From positions 1 through 41,392 of the forward strand of contig JASJXX010000012.1 in the NCBI GenBank assembly GCA_030123765.1: DNA of 41,392 bases, given 5' to 3'. Below, piece by piece: positions 27,125-37,873 of this stretch (position 1 is the stretch's first letter; the number at the start of each line of letters is the position of its first letter). The DNA is from Actinomycetota bacterium (lineage in GTDB: Bacteria > Actinomycetota > Acidimicrobiia > Spongiisociales > UBA5794). The notes under the pieces are model-generated. The model saw nothing but the letters and a program-made list of their open reading frames with translations. It was not told the origin of the DNA and did not search any database. Both the position numbers and the translations under genes were made by a program.

Positions 27125-29692
27125 GTGAGCGAAACCTGCACAGCCGCCGACAGCGACGAGAAGTCCAAGAAGAGGAATTTCTTGAAGCGGCTCCTGTGGA
27201 TAGCCACCGGGATGATCTTCACCTTCGCAGTGTTCGGGGTCGCATTCGGCCAGTACTCCATACACCGCGCTTCTCCCCGCATCGACGGAACCGTTCAGTT
27301 GGAGGGTCTCTCGGCTTCGGTCGAAGTGATCCGCGACTCGATGGGGGTCCCTCACATCTACGCAGACACTCCCGAGGACCTGATGATGGCCCAGGGGTAC
27401 GTCCACGCCCAGGACCGCTTCTACCAGATGGACTTCTGGCGTCACATCTCCGCCGGCACCCTCGCGGAGATGTTCGGTGAGAGCCAGGTCGAGACCGACG
27501 CGTTCCTCAGGACGATGGGCTGGGGCGGCCTCGCTGAGATGCAGTACGAGGCTGCGTCCCCTGAGATCAGATCCCTCCTCGAGGCGTACGCGGCGGGTGT
27601 GAACGCGTACCTCGCTACCCGGTCGCCGGCGGAACTGTCGTTCGAGTACACGGTCATCAGACTCACGAACCGCTCCTACACCCCGGAGCCGTGGACACCC
27701 GTCCACTCCCTTGCGTGGGGGAAGGTCATGTCATGGGACCTCGGAGCGAACCACGAGGCCGAGATCGCCAGGGCACTCGCGCTCGGAGCGGTCTCGCAAG
27801 AACGCATGGAGCAGCTCTACCCGCCATTCCCCGGCGACCGCCACCCCTACATCGTCGGGTCCGGGGACTCAGACGCGACCGCGCTCGAGGCCATGAACTT
27901 CACCTCGAAGACGCTTCAAGCATCACTCCGTTCCGCCGCGCATACGATCAGGGCGATCAACCGGGTCACCGGCGGAGGCATGGAGACCGGCATCGGATCG
28001 AACTCGTGGGCCGTTTCAGGCCAGCACACCGCGACAGGCAACGCGATGCTCATGAACGATCCACACCTCACAGCCCAGATGCCTTCGATCTGGTATCAGG
28101 TCGGCCTGTACTGCAACACCGTCTCCGACGCCTGTCCGTACGAAGTGGCCGGGTTCTCCTTCGCTGGAGTACCGGGCGTCATCATCGGCCACAATGCAGA
28201 CATCGCGTGGGCCTTCACGAACGTCGGTCCAGACGTGCAGGATCTCTACATCGAGAAGATCAATCCGGAGAACCCGAACCAGTACGAGTACAAGGGTGAA
28301 TGGCTCGATATGGAGATCCGCCTCGAGACGATCAAGGTTGCAGGTGGCGAAGACGTCCTGCTCGACGTGCGCTCGACGATCCACGGACCGATCATCTCGA
28401 ACGTCTACGGATTGCTCGAGAACTTCGATGAGACCGGCGTCGAGCTTCCCGAGACTTACGCGGTTGCAATGCGCTGGACCGGGCTGGACGACGTTCCGTC
28501 AGTGTCCGGACCGATCTTCGGCATCAACGTGGCTTCCAACTTCGAGGAGTTCCGCGAGGCAGCCCTGCTCTTTCACGTCCCGGCCCAGAACATGCTCTAT
28601 GCGGACACTGCGGGCAACATCGGCTACCAGATGCCGGGGAATATCCCGATCCGATCCAGGGGAGATGGCACCCTGCCCGTCCCCGGCTGGACCGGCGAAT
28701 ACGAGTGGACCGGATTCATCCCCCATGACGAGCTGCCGATGAGCTTCAACCCTGCGTCGGGCTACATCGTGACCGCGAACAACGCTGTCATCGACAGCAG
28801 CTACCCGCACCTCATCACCAGGGACTGGGCGTACGGCTACAGGGCACGCAGAGTCGTCGATCTCGTCACGTCGACCTTCGGCGCCAGCCTCGACGAGCAC
28901 GCGACCATCCAGCTCGATACCTACGACCTCAACGCTGCACGGATCCTTCCGTTCCTCGTGGACGCCATGGAGAGCGACACCGACGCTGACCGTGGCGACG
29001 TTGCGAGCGCGGCGATCAGCGAACTCCTCGCGTGGGATCGTCAGAACTCCGCCGGGAGCGCCGGCGCCGCCGTGTGGAACGCAACGTGGCGCAACCTGCT
29101 GGCCTTGACGTTCCACGATGAACTGCCACAGGACATCCATCCCGTTGGAGGATCCCGGTGGTTCGAGGTCGTGTACCACCTCCTGGACGATCCCACCGAC
29201 CGGTACTGGGACGATGTCACGACACCAGAGGTCGAGACACGTGACGACATCCTTGTCGCAGCCCTCGACGCTGCCATCGACGAGTTGGCAGAGAGGCTCG
29301 GATCAGATGTGTCGCGCTGGACGTGGGGCGAGCTCCACCGCATGATCTTCATCAACCAGTCCCTCGGCAAGTCGGGGATCGGTGTCATCGAGAACCGCTT
29401 CAACCGCGGCCCCTACCCGGCGAGCGGCAGCAAATCGGTCGTCAACGCGATCGGCTGGGATGCCACTCTGGGCTATGACGTTGATTGGCTACCTTCGATG
29501 CGGATGCTCATCGACCTCGGTGATCTCGCACAGTCGCGGGCGATCCACACGACAGGTCAGTCCGGGCACATAGGGAACGAGCACTACGACGACATGATTC
29601 CGCTCTGGCTCGCGGGAGAGACGACCCCCATGCTGTGGAACCGTCTCGACATCGAAGCAGACGCCCAAGCAACCCTGATTCTCACGCCGTAG
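27125..29692 (+). CDS. Penicillin acylase family protein (N-terminal nucleophile hydrolase)
   Basis: GIGSNSWAVSGQHTATGNAMLMNDPHL with predicted nucleophile Ser292; N-terminal TM; GTG 8 nt after TACCCT. Confidence 0.93.
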   Translation: MSETCTAADSDEKSKKRNFLKRLLWIATGMIFTFAVFGVAFGQYSIHRASPRIDGTVQLEGLSASVEVIRDSMGVPHIYADTPEDLMMAQGYVHAQDRFYQMDFWRHISAGTLAEMFGESQVETDAFLRTMGWGGLAEMQYEAASPEIRSLLEAYAAGVNAYLATRSPAELSFEYTVIRLTNRSYTPEPWTPVHSLAWGKVMSWDLGANHEAEIARALALGAVSQERMEQLYPPFPGDRHPYIVGSGDSDATALEAMNFTSKTLQASLRSAAHTIRAINRVTGGGMETGIGSNSWAVSGQHTATGNAMLMNDPHLTAQMPSIWYQVGLYCNTVSDACPYEVAGFSFAGVPGVIIGHNADIAWAFTNVGPDVQDLYIEKINPENPNQYEYKGEWLDMEIRLETIKVAGGEDVLLDVRSTIHGPIISNVYGLLENFDETGVELPETYAVAMRWTGLDDVPSVSGPIFGINVASNFEEFREAALLFHVPAQNMLYADTAGNIGYQMPGNIPIRSRGDGTLPVPGWTGEYEWTGFIPHDELPMSFNPASGYIVTANNAVIDSSYPHLITRDWAYGYRARRVVDLVTSTFGASLDEHATIQLDTYDLNAARILPFLVDAMESDTDADRGDVASAAISELLAWDRQNSAGSAGAAVWNATWRNLLALTFHDELPQDIHPVGGSRWFEVVYHLLDDPTDRYWDDVTTPEVETRDDILVAALDAAIDELAERLGSDVSRWTWGELHRMIFINQSLGKSGIGVIENRFNRGPYPASGSKSVVNAIGWDATLGYDVDWLPSMRMLIDLGDLAQSRAIHTTGQSGHIGNEHYDDMIPLWLAGETTPMLWNRLDIEADAQATLILTP

Positions 29693-29720
29693 TAACTCTG
29701 TCAACACTCAGTGTCAACAT

Positions 29721-31289
29721 TCAGGTAGTGAGCGCAACCTTGAAGTGGACGCGGTGGTACCCCTCGGCGCCGTCTGGCCTCGGTGGCACCGGTCGCTCAG
29801 ACTGCGTTGCGCCTGTCGCGTCCGTCGCCCGGACACGTAACGTATGTGAGCCCTCAGCAACCTCGGCCTCAAACCCCCACTGAACCCAACTGTTCACCGA
29901 GAGGGGAACCGTCAGTTCAGCGATCTCCCAGGGCCCGTCATCGATCTGCACCTCAACCTTCTCGATCCCCACGTTGGGTGCCCAAGCCACACCGGCGAAG
30001 GTGTAGGGGCCCACATCGATCTTCGACCGATTCTTCGGACGGTCGATGCGGGACTGCGTCTTGATCGGACCCTCCTTCGACCACCCTCTCGGAATCCAGT
30101 AGCCATCGAATGCATCCCAAGTCGTCAACTCGATCTCGCTGAGCCACTTCGTCGCCGACACGTATCCGTAGAGGCCCGGTACTACGAGCCGGGCAGGGAA
30201 CCCATGGTCTGCCGGGAGTACCTCGCGGTTCATGCCCACCGCTACGAGGGAGTCTCTTCCATCGAACGCAATCTCTGTCGGAAACCCTGCTGTCCAACCG
30301 TCAACAGACCGTCCGACGATCTGATCCGCCCCCTCGCGTACCCCGGCGAGGTTCAGGATGTCGCTCAGTGGAACACCCGTCCAGAGTGCGTTTCCGATGA
30401 GTCGATCCCCCACCTCGTTCGATACGCACGCGAGCGTCGCGTATCTCTCGACAAGAGGCATCGAGAGAATCTCGTCGTAGGAGAGAACAACTTCCCTGTC
30501 GACCATGCCCTTGATGGTCAACGTCCACTCCTGTGGGTCGACTCTGGGCACAACCAGCGCAGTGTCGATCCGATAGAAAGTTGCGTTCGATACCACAATC
30601 GGTGCAACACCGCGGAGGCCAAAGTCGTGCTCCGCGGTCGGGTCCGCAGCGGACACCGCGGGAGTGGGGAGGTCGAGCGACAAGCGTTCTGCCTCAGCAC
30701 GCGTCCTGATCCTTGCCCGTCCGACGTTGAGTGTCATGACAGAGACCGTGGCCGCAGCACCTACGGCCAGCAGTAGTCGCCGCCGCTCGATACTCGGCAC
30801 ATCGTTGTCGGTGACGGGTCGTTCCCGGGGCGCTGTCCACGCCCTGATCCCGGACCACACGAGGAGGCCGATACCGCTGGCAGCCACTGTTGCGGGAACG
30901 ACTGCTCCGGCGGCTGCTCCGACCTCGGCAAGCTGGGATGCGATTCCGAGCGCCCCGAATCCGACGAATCCAACGATGATCGGGAGGAGAGTCCGCACCG
31001 ACGCCCTGCCGAGGAACCAGCCGATGATGAGCGCGGTTGCAATGATGCCGAGTCCGAGAACCGCCTTGTCTGCTGTCCCGAAGGCCGCGATGGCGAACGA
31101 TTCGAGCCATGGGGGGGTGATGTCGACAACAACCGCGCCGATGGAAGAGATCGCGGACGGGATCGAGACAGACAGACCTGAGAAGAATTCGGTTGCCCCG
31201 AGTGCGACAGCTACGCCGGATAGACCTGCCCATGCAGATCGGCGGCGCGCTGCGGTCTCGACGTTGTCCTTCCCCATCGTGAGGTACAA
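29721..31289 (-). CDS. Membrane-anchored molybdopterin-dependent oxidoreductase (sulfite oxidase-like)
   Basis: LACVSNEVGDRLIGNALWTGVPLSDIL; N-terminal TM helices; C-terminal Ig-like dimerisation region. Confidence 0.9.
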   Translation of the reverse strand: MYLTMGKDNVETAARRRSAWAGLSGVAVALGATEFFSGLSVSIPSAISSIGAVVVDITPPWLESFAIAAFGTADKAVLGLGIIATALIIGWFLGRASVRTLLPIIVGFVGFGALGIASQLAEVGAAAGAVVPATVAASGIGLLVWSGIRAWTAPRERPVTDNDVPSIERRRLLLAVGAAATVSVMTLNVGRARIRTRAEAERLSLDLPTPAVSAADPTAEHDFGLRGVAPIVVSNATFYRIDTALVVPRVDPQEWTLTIKGMVDREVVLSYDEILSMPLVERYATLACVSNEVGDRLIGNALWTGVPLSDILNLAGVREGADQIVGRSVDGWTAGFPTEIAFDGRDSLVAVGMNREVLPADHGFPARLVVPGLYGYVSATKWLSEIELTTWDAFDGYWIPRGWSKEGPIKTQSRIDRPKNRSKIDVGPYTFAGVAWAPNVGIEKVEVQIDDGPWEIAELTVPLSVNSWVQWGFEAEVAEGSHTLRVRATDATGATQSERPVPPRPDGAEGYHRVHFKVALTT

Positions 31290-31373
31290 CGCACCTCAGG
31301 GACTGCGCGTTCCACCCATCTGCAACCCGGATGAGAAATTCGGAGAGCGCGCAAGCGGCCCGGTCGAGCGGAG

Positions 31374-32309
31374 TCAGATCGAGAGCGCTACATACCCGCT
31401 GAACAGCGCGATCAGAATCACTCCTTCAACACGGTTGATGCGCTGAGAGGTGTAGGCGAACACACCTGCGAGGACGGCCGACAACACCATGAGACTGACA
31501 AGGATCGGGGGCACACCCGAGATCTCGCCCGGTCCGATGATCGCTGCAAGCCCCGCGACGCCGAGCGAGTTGAAGATGTTGGATCCCAACACGTTGCCGA
31601 GCACCAGATCCGTCGCTCTCCGCCTCACCGCAGCAAGCGCCGCGGAGAGCTCGGGGAGGCTCGTTCCAACACCCGTGACCAGCCCCATGAACACCACGGA
31701 CAACCCCAGATCATCCCCGATCGACACGACACCCTTAAGGAGCTGTGCGCCAGCGAGGACGGTTGCAACCAGGGCGAGGAGTCCGTAGAAGATCTCACGC
31801 GAGATCTTGTCGGGATCAGCAACGATGTCTCCCAGATCGTCAGCAGATGTGCCATCTTCTTCCTTCGACCACAGGACAAGAAGCCAGATCGCTGCGACCA
31901 TTCCCAGGACCAGAGAGATGCCTTCGATGCGCGAGACCTGGCCGTCGAGGAGCACGACGGCGAAGACTCCGACAGATCCGAGCATCAGGAGACCTTCACG
32001 CTTGATGACGGTCTGTTTGGTCGCGAGTGCGACGAAGAGAGCGGACGCCCCGAGGACGAGCGTGAGATTCGCGGTGTTCGAGGCGACAACATTGCTCATC
32101 GCAAGCCCCGTCTGGCCATCGGATGCAGCGAGTGCCGACACGACGAACTCCGGGATGGAGGTGCCGAACCCGACGATCACCGCGCCGATGATCACGACAG
32201 AGACGTTGAAGACCTTGGCTATGCGGACCGCGGACAGGACGAGACGGTCGGCAGCGACGATGAGCACAACGAGGCCCGCGATGACCCTTACGATGTCTAC
32301 AGCCTCCAC
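31374..32309 (-). CDS. Calcium/sodium antiporter (CaCA family)
   Basis: VGFGTSIPEFVVSALAA and GVGTSLPELSAALAAVRR alpha repeats; GTG 32309 preceded by GGAGG. Confidence 0.9.
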   Translation of the reverse strand: MEAVDIVRVIAGLVVLIVAADRLVLSAVRIAKVFNVSVVIIGAVIVGFGTSIPEFVVSALAASDGQTGLAMSNVVASNTANLTLVLGASALFVALATKQTVIKREGLLMLGSVGVFAVVLLDGQVSRIEGISLVLGMVAAIWLLVLWSKEEDGTSADDLGDIVADPDKISREIFYGLLALVATVLAGAQLLKGVVSIGDDLGLSVVFMGLVTGVGTSLPELSAALAAVRRRATDLVLGNVLGSNIFNSLGVAGLAAIIGPGEISGVPPILVSLMVLSAVLAGVFAYTSQRINRVEGVILIALFSGYVALSI

Positions 32310-32485
32310 AGGGGCACCTCCGATAGGCGGCGATGGTACCCGGCTCGCGCACACCATCGGCGCCGGGGCGCCGTCCCCGCACTCGCGATCCGGCCCACGA
32401 GAGATGATATCTGGAACATCCGCCTCACCGACGGAGTTCCCACTCCGTGGGAAACGGACCGAACCCTCTCATCGCAGCGAGGAAC

Positions 32486-33226
32486 ATGCTTGCAGCGCGC
32501 CGGCTCCGGACCCCCCGCCCGCAGGGAGACGACACTGTCGACCACACGTCGCTCGCGAACGTGCTGTCTCTGCTCAAGGGAGAAGGCGTGCGCTCCCTCC
32601 CGGACGCAGCATCCGACCTCGCTTCTTACCGCGACGAACTCGCGACGATCGATCCCGACGGTCTCTCGCGGTCGGAGGCGCTCGCCTACTGGATCAATCT
32701 GTACAACGCTGGCGCGCTGCATCGGGCGGGAGAGGCTTACTCGTCCAACTATGACTCCGTCCTGCGCGTGCCAGGGGCGCTCGCACATCCTTGGATCGCC
32801 GTTGCAGGGGAGACGCTCTCCCTTGATGACATCGAGCACGGCAAGATCCGCAGGTTTCGTGATCCCCGCATCCACGGAGCACTCGTATGCGGGTCTGTCT
32901 CGTGTCCGACCCTTCGAGGCGAGCCGTTCGGTGGCCAACAGCTCGGAGACCATCTCGATGACCAGATGCGCTTCTTCCTCGCGAGTGGTGGCGCAAGGAT
33001 CGACCGATCGACGAACACTCTCCACCTGACGAGAGTACTGAAGTGGTATGGCGGCGACTTCGTACGGCCGAACCGGATGCCAACGCTGATTCCGACGACG
33101 AGGCGCCGCGTCGCCTCAGCAATCAGCTCCTGGCTCGAGCCCGATGACGCGGACTTCATCGCCGGGCGTCGACCAAAGGTCGTCTTCGCTCCCTACGACT
33201 GGGGACTTGGCTGCTCGGTCGTGTGA
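32486..33226 (+). CDS. DUF547 domain-containing protein
   Basis: LAYWINLYNAGALHRAGE, HGALVCGSVSCPTLRGEPF; start chosen at ATG after GCGAGGAAC (ORF extends to 32447). Confidence 0.85.
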   Translation: MLAARRLRTPRPQGDDTVDHTSLANVLSLLKGEGVRSLPDAASDLASYRDELATIDPDGLSRSEALAYWINLYNAGALHRAGEAYSSNYDSVLRVPGALAHPWIAVAGETLSLDDIEHGKIRRFRDPRIHGALVCGSVSCPTLRGEPFGGQQLGDHLDDQMRFFLASGGARIDRSTNTLHLTRVLKWYGGDFVRPNRMPTLIPTTRRRVASAISSWLEPDDADFIAGRRPKVVFAPYDWGLGCSVV

Positions 33227-33834
33227 GCCGCCGCCCTCACACCGAGTAGGAACACCACCACGGCGACCACCGTGGCCGCCACGTCGTACGGGATCACGAG
33301 CCGCATCAGCTCAGATCCTGACACGATCCACTCTCCGCTCGGTCCGAAGCCAACCGTTTCGAGGTAATTCCAAATCGACCAGATGCAGACGACGCCGACC
33401 ATCACACCGCCCACCACCGCTGGCACGCGGCCCCATGCACGATAGGCGCCGACCGTGACCGCAGCGGCCACCCAGGCAATGTCAAGAGCTGAGAGCAGTT
33501 GGAGGAATTGGATCGACGGGTCGAAACGCAGGGCGGCAGATGAGGCCAGGGTCACGAGTCCGACGGTACCGGTGACGAGCACAACCGATCCGAGGCCGCT
33601 GGCCAGCAGCTTGACCGGCGCCGACCACGGCGCGCCGGCGAACCAGTCCGCGGTACCGAGAGGAGCCAGCAGATTTGCGAGAACGAGGCTGAGACCGACA
33701 AGCACCGAGAGGTGAAGCGTGAACGCGACGAGCGGGTCCGCAGTGACGTTGACGAGGAGGAGTGGCAGAGAGACGATGAGGGCGCCGACGAGCCACGGAA
33801 TGGTGCGGAGGAGGGCGCGCTCGATCGGAACCAT
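33193..33834 (-). CDS. Multi-TM hypothetical membrane protein
   Basis: 6-7 hydrophobic segments; ORF from ATG 33834, adjacent to methyltransferase stop. Confidence 0.65.
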   Translation of the reverse strand: MVPIERALLRTIPWLVGALIVSLPLLLVNVTADPLVAFTLHLSVLVGLSLVLANLLAPLGTADWFAGAPWSAPVKLLASGLGSVVLVTGTVGLVTLASSAALRFDPSIQFLQLLSALDIAWVAAAVTVGAYRAWGRVPAVVGGVMVGVVCIWSIWNYLETVGFGPSGEWIVSGSELMRLVIPYDVAATVVAVVVFLLGVRAAAHTTEQPSPQS

Positions 33835-33835
33835 C

Positions 33836-34714
33836 TCAGACGTGCACCGAGCGTGTCCCGGTTCGCCCTTCGCGAATTCGCCGTTCAGCGATCTCGAGAT
33901 ACGCCGGGTCGAGTTCGTAGCCGACGTAGTTCCTGCCGGTCTCGACTGCTGCAACGGCAGTGGATCCTGAGCCGAGGAATGGGTCAAGAACGAGATCGTT
34001 CTCAAAGGTGTACAACTGGATCAAGCGACGCGGCAGCATGACAGGGAACGGCGCCGGGTGCCCGACACGGCGAGCTGACTCGGGGAGGATGTTCCAGATC
34101 GACACGGTCGCGTCAAGAAACTCCTCCTTCGTGATCGTGTCTTCACCCCGTCTCACACGCGCGTAGGAACCCTTCGAGGCGACGATTACGTACTCGTGGA
34201 TATCTCGCAGCGTCGGGTTCTTCGCCGACTTCCACGAACCCCACGCGCAGGAGCCCCCCGCGGACTTCGCTTTCTGCCAGATGATCTCGCCTCGCAAGTC
34301 AAATCCGATCCCCGTGAGTAGCCCCGCAACGTACTGGTTGAGGGGGATGTACGGCTTGCGGCCAAGATTCGCCACGTTCACCGCGACGCGCCCGCCGGGC
34401 TCGAGCACGCGATGTGTCTCGGTGAAGACGCTCTCGAGCAACCCGAGATACTCATCGATGTCGAGGTCGTCGTCGTACTCCTTCCCCACGTTGTACGGCG
34501 GAGATGTCACCATCAACGCGACGCAGTTGTCCGGGATCTGATGCATCGATTCAGAGGACTGGTTGAAGAGCTTGTCCACCACCGACGCCGGCGGATTGAG
34601 GAGTTCGCCTACATCGCTCTCGACACGGCGTACTTGCATGCGCCGGGCGTAGAAGCCCGAGGCGTCATGCCCTTCACGCTTGGATGTGCCGAAGCTCGCG
34701 GTGCTCGTAGCCAC
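33836..34714 (-). CDS. Site-specific DNA methyltransferase (beta-class, TSPPY; N4-cytosine or N6-adenine)
   Basis: Motif IV VTSPPYNVGKEY precedes motif I LDPFLGSGSTAVAA; GGAGG SD before GTG. Confidence 0.92.
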   Translation of the reverse strand: MATSTASFGTSKREGHDASGFYARRMQVRRVESDVGELLNPPASVVDKLFNQSSESMHQIPDNCVALMVTSPPYNVGKEYDDDLDIDEYLGLLESVFTETHRVLEPGGRVAVNVANLGRKPYIPLNQYVAGLLTGIGFDLRGEIIWQKAKSAGGSCAWGSWKSAKNPTLRDIHEYVIVASKGSYARVRRGEDTITKEEFLDATVSIWNILPESARRVGHPAPFPVMLPRRLIQLYTFENDLVLDPFLGSGSTAVAAVETGRNYVGYELDPAYLEIAERRIREGRTGTRSVHV

Positions 34715-34767
34715 AATGCCTCCTGATCCGCAACCGTAGTACTCGACATCGAGCGAACACGGGACTC

Positions 34768-35592
34768 TCAGGACACCACGGCTTTGTAAGAACCGAGGTT
34801 CAGCACTTCTGCAGCGTTAGCTGGAGGTGGGTCGAGGATCCGGCTAAGCCCTTCGGGGCCGGGAGCGTGGACAAGGTCGATGAAGAAGCGGTACTTCCAC
34901 GCGACCCCGGCGGGCCTCGACTCGATACGGGTGAGGTTTGCGCCGCGCAGTCCGAGTTCGGTGAGCACGAGAGCGAGCGATCCAGGCGTGTGTGATCCGG
35001 TCACTACGATCGTCGTCTTGTCGTCATCGTCGTTGACCTCAGGCTCGCCGACGTGAAGCACGACGAACCTGGTCGTGTTGTGCGCTTTGTCGAGTACGTC
35101 CGCGAGGAGGACCTCGAGTCCGTGGGCGGCGCCTGCGCGCGGTGGGGCGAGGGCTGCAATCGTAGGGTCCCCTGCCTCGGCGACCTGACGAACCGCGCCG
35201 GCAGTGTCGTACGCGGGAACCGCTTCGACGCCGAGGCGCAGCAGAGCGTGCTCGGCCTGTGCCAACGCTTCAGGATGGGACCGTACCTCCCTGATCTGAT
35301 CGAGGCTCGTACCGGGGATTCCGTGGAGAGCGTGACGGATCTCGACGAGGTGCTCAGCAAGGATTGAGAACCGTACGTGGCCCCCGTTGCCGGGGAGCCG
35401 ATCGAGGACGGGGAGAACCGAACCTGTGGTGGAGTTCTCCACCGGTACCACGAGCCGATCGACTGCGCCCTCTTCAAGGGCGCCGAATGCCAGGGCGAAG
35501 CCTCGATAGCCGACGTATTCGCCCTCGGGGAACAGCTCGGTCGCTGCGCGGTAGCTGTAACTGTGCGGCTCTCCCTGGTATCCGATCTTCAT
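34768..35592 (-). CDS. pheA: Prephenate dehydratase (with ACT domain)
   Basis: MKIGYQGEPHSYSYRAA, VPVENSTTGSV, HNTTRFVVL, ACT domain GSLALVLTELGLRGANLTRIESRP; ATG 8 nt after TAGGGT. Confidence 0.93.
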   Translation of the reverse strand: MKIGYQGEPHSYSYRAATELFPEGEYVGYRGFALAFGALEEGAVDRLVVPVENSTTGSVLPVLDRLPGNGGHVRFSILAEHLVEIRHALHGIPGTSLDQIREVRSHPEALAQAEHALLRLGVEAVPAYDTAGAVRQVAEAGDPTIAALAPPRAGAAHGLEVLLADVLDKAHNTTRFVVLHVGEPEVNDDDDKTTIVVTGSHTPGSLALVLTELGLRGANLTRIESRPAGVAWKYRFFIDLVHAPGPEGLSRILDPPPANAAEVLNLGSYKAVVS

Positions 35593-35644
35593 GCCCGGTG
35601 ACCCTAGCGTCGGCAACGGTTCTCCAATCACCCCGATACGTCCC

Positions 35645-37804
35645 CTAAACGGTGCGCTTGTCGAGCAGCATCGCGATGTCCTGGACGATGACCTGGTCCC
35701 CCGATCCAAGCTCCTTGACGCCGTCGTCGAGCATCACGTAGCAGAAGGGGCATGCTGTGGCGATGATGTCCGCCTTGGTAGCGAGCGCCTCCTCGGTTCG
35801 TTCGATGTTCACCCTCTTGCCGGTCTCCTCCTCGAACCAGAACTTGCCCCCACCAGCACCGCAGCAGAACGCGTTCGTGCCGCTACGAGGCATCTCCACC
35901 CGGGTGCCTGAGGCGTCCACAATCGTGCGTGGTGCGAGGAACGTGTCGTTGTGCCTGCCGAGGTAACACGGGTCGTGGAAAACGATCGACTCGCCCGTTG
36001 AGGTCGGCACGAGGCGACCCTCCTCGACCAGGCGACTCAGCAGCTCCGAGTGGTGCATCACCGAGTAGTCGCCACCGAACTGCGGGTACTCGTTCCCGAG
36101 GGTGTTGAAGCAGTGTGGGCACTGGGCGATAATCTTGTCGACGCCGAGGTCGTTGAGCGTCTCGATGTTCTGAAGCGCGAGGCCCTGGAAGACGTACTCG
36201 TTCCCCGTGCGCCTGGCCGGGTCGCCGGTGCAGAGCTCCTTAGACCCGAGAATGGCGAAGTCGATGCCTGCTTTGTGTAATAGGCGGGCCGTTGCCACGG
36301 TCACGTTGCGATTGCGGTCGTCGTAGCTCCCTGCACATCCGACCCACATGAGGTACTCCGCCGTGACACCGGGTTCCCCGAGGCGCTTCACCTCGAAGTC
36401 GAGCTGGTCAGTCCAGTCTCCCCTCGTGTTCTGATCCATGCCGTAGGGATTCGACGAGTTCTCCATCGACACATAGGCTTTGCCGAGCTCTGAGGGGAAG
36501 TCGGCCTCCATCAGGGAGAGATACCGCCGCATGTCGAGGATCTTGTCGACGATCTCGATCCCGACGGGACAAGCCTCGTCACACGCCCGACACGTGGTGC
36601 ACGCCCACAACTCCTCAGATGTGATGAGCTCGAACACGTTGTCGGACGTGACGGTAAGGACAGCGTCGACGGCGACGGGAGGCGAGATCGGCGGCGTCGC
36701 CGTCGCAGCAGCGACCGTCCCGAGCTTCAGCACGATCTCGCGGGGGTCGAGCAGCTTCCCTGTCAGGTTGGCCGGACACACCGCAGTGCATCGTCCACAG
36801 ATCGTGCAAGCATCCGTGTCGAGAAGCTGTTTCCAGGTGAACTCGCCAACCCTGGACGCGCCGACCGTCTCGATGTCAGTCGCCTCCATGAGGTTCGGCA
36901 TCTCGCGCATCGCTCCCTTCGGTCGCTCGCGGGGTGAGAGAGCGAGGTTGACCGGTGAGGTCACCATGTGGCGTAGCTTCGTGGTCGGCAACATGACCAG
37001 GAACGCCAGGAACGTGGCTACGTGTGCGATCCACATGATCTGGTGAAAACCGCTCACCGACGACATCGGAACCAGGTACGAGAGAGGATAACTAACGAAG
37101 GACCACTGCTCGAACGCTGGCCTGCCAACGACGGCGATGCGGGCTGCCTCGGTCAGGAATCCGGTGACCGCAATAGCTGCGAGCAGCATCAGGATCCATG
37201 CGTCCTCGGGTCTCGTCTTCGAAGCGATCCGAGACGGCTTGGTCCCGTATCGGCGAATCGCTGCCCAGACCAAGCCAACAAGGAACAGTATCCCGGCAAC
37301 GTCGAGAATGAGTGTGAACGACTGGTAGACCACGCCATGGAGAAATTTGAAGGCCAGGGGCAGGAGATTGTCGATCTCAAGGGTCACGGTTCCAAGGAAC
37401 AGGACGACGAACCCGTAGTAGATGAGAGCATGCATGACCCCGGCTGCGGGATCCTCCATGACTGTCTTCATCGAGACGCCCTCACGGAATCGGTGCAGGC
37501 GCCTCTTGAGTTGACCGCTCCGCCTCTCCCAGCTGCCGCGTTCCCAGTTCCGCGCCCGCATGGCGAAGAGACCGATGGATACAGCGAGAAAGACAGCGAC
37601 CGTACCGTAGAAGATCGCGACGACCAGAGGCGGGATGTTGCCGAAGACCTCGCGCCCCACCGCGTGACCAGGCTTTGGAGTGAGCGTCGAGACCCACCAC
37701 ATCCCCAGGGTGCCGACAACGGAGAGCCCGGCAAGGACACCAAGGATCGTTGACGCTGTAACCGTGCGGTTCGCGGTCTCGTTCTTCGTTTCCGTCACCG
37801 TCAC
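35645..37804 (-). CDS. (Fe-S)-binding HdrD/GlpC-like protein with N-terminal membrane domain
   Basis: CTICGRCTAVCP and CTTCRACDEACPVGI 4Fe-4S motifs; CCG domains (CPHCFNTLGNEYP, FCCGAGGGKFWFEE); N-terminal NarI-like TM region. Confidence 0.9.
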   Translation of the reverse strand: MTVTETKNETANRTVTASTILGVLAGLSVVGTLGMWWVSTLTPKPGHAVGREVFGNIPPLVVAIFYGTVAVFLAVSIGLFAMRARNWERGSWERRSGQLKRRLHRFREGVSMKTVMEDPAAGVMHALIYYGFVVLFLGTVTLEIDNLLPLAFKFLHGVVYQSFTLILDVAGILFLVGLVWAAIRRYGTKPSRIASKTRPEDAWILMLLAAIAVTGFLTEAARIAVVGRPAFEQWSFVSYPLSYLVPMSSVSGFHQIMWIAHVATFLAFLVMLPTTKLRHMVTSPVNLALSPRERPKGAMREMPNLMEATDIETVGASRVGEFTWKQLLDTDACTICGRCTAVCPANLTGKLLDPREIVLKLGTVAAATATPPISPPVAVDAVLTVTSDNVFELITSEELWACTTCRACDEACPVGIEIVDKILDMRRYLSLMEADFPSELGKAYVSMENSSNPYGMDQNTRGDWTDQLDFEVKRLGEPGVTAEYLMWVGCAGSYDDRNRNVTVATARLLHKAGIDFAILGSKELCTGDPARRTGNEYVFQGLALQNIETLNDLGVDKIIAQCPHCFNTLGNEYPQFGGDYSVMHHSELLSRLVEEGRLVPTSTGESIVFHDPCYLGRHNDTFLAPRTIVDASGTRVEMPRSGTNAFCCGAGGGKFWFEEETGKRVNIERTEEALATKADIIATACPFCYVMLDDGVKELGSGDQVIVQDIAMLLDKRTV

Positions 37805-37873
37805 ATGGTTCTCCTCTGCCGATCTCCAACGATTGTAAACAGCGCCGGGTGTGCCGCTGCGTTGAGCCGGTCG

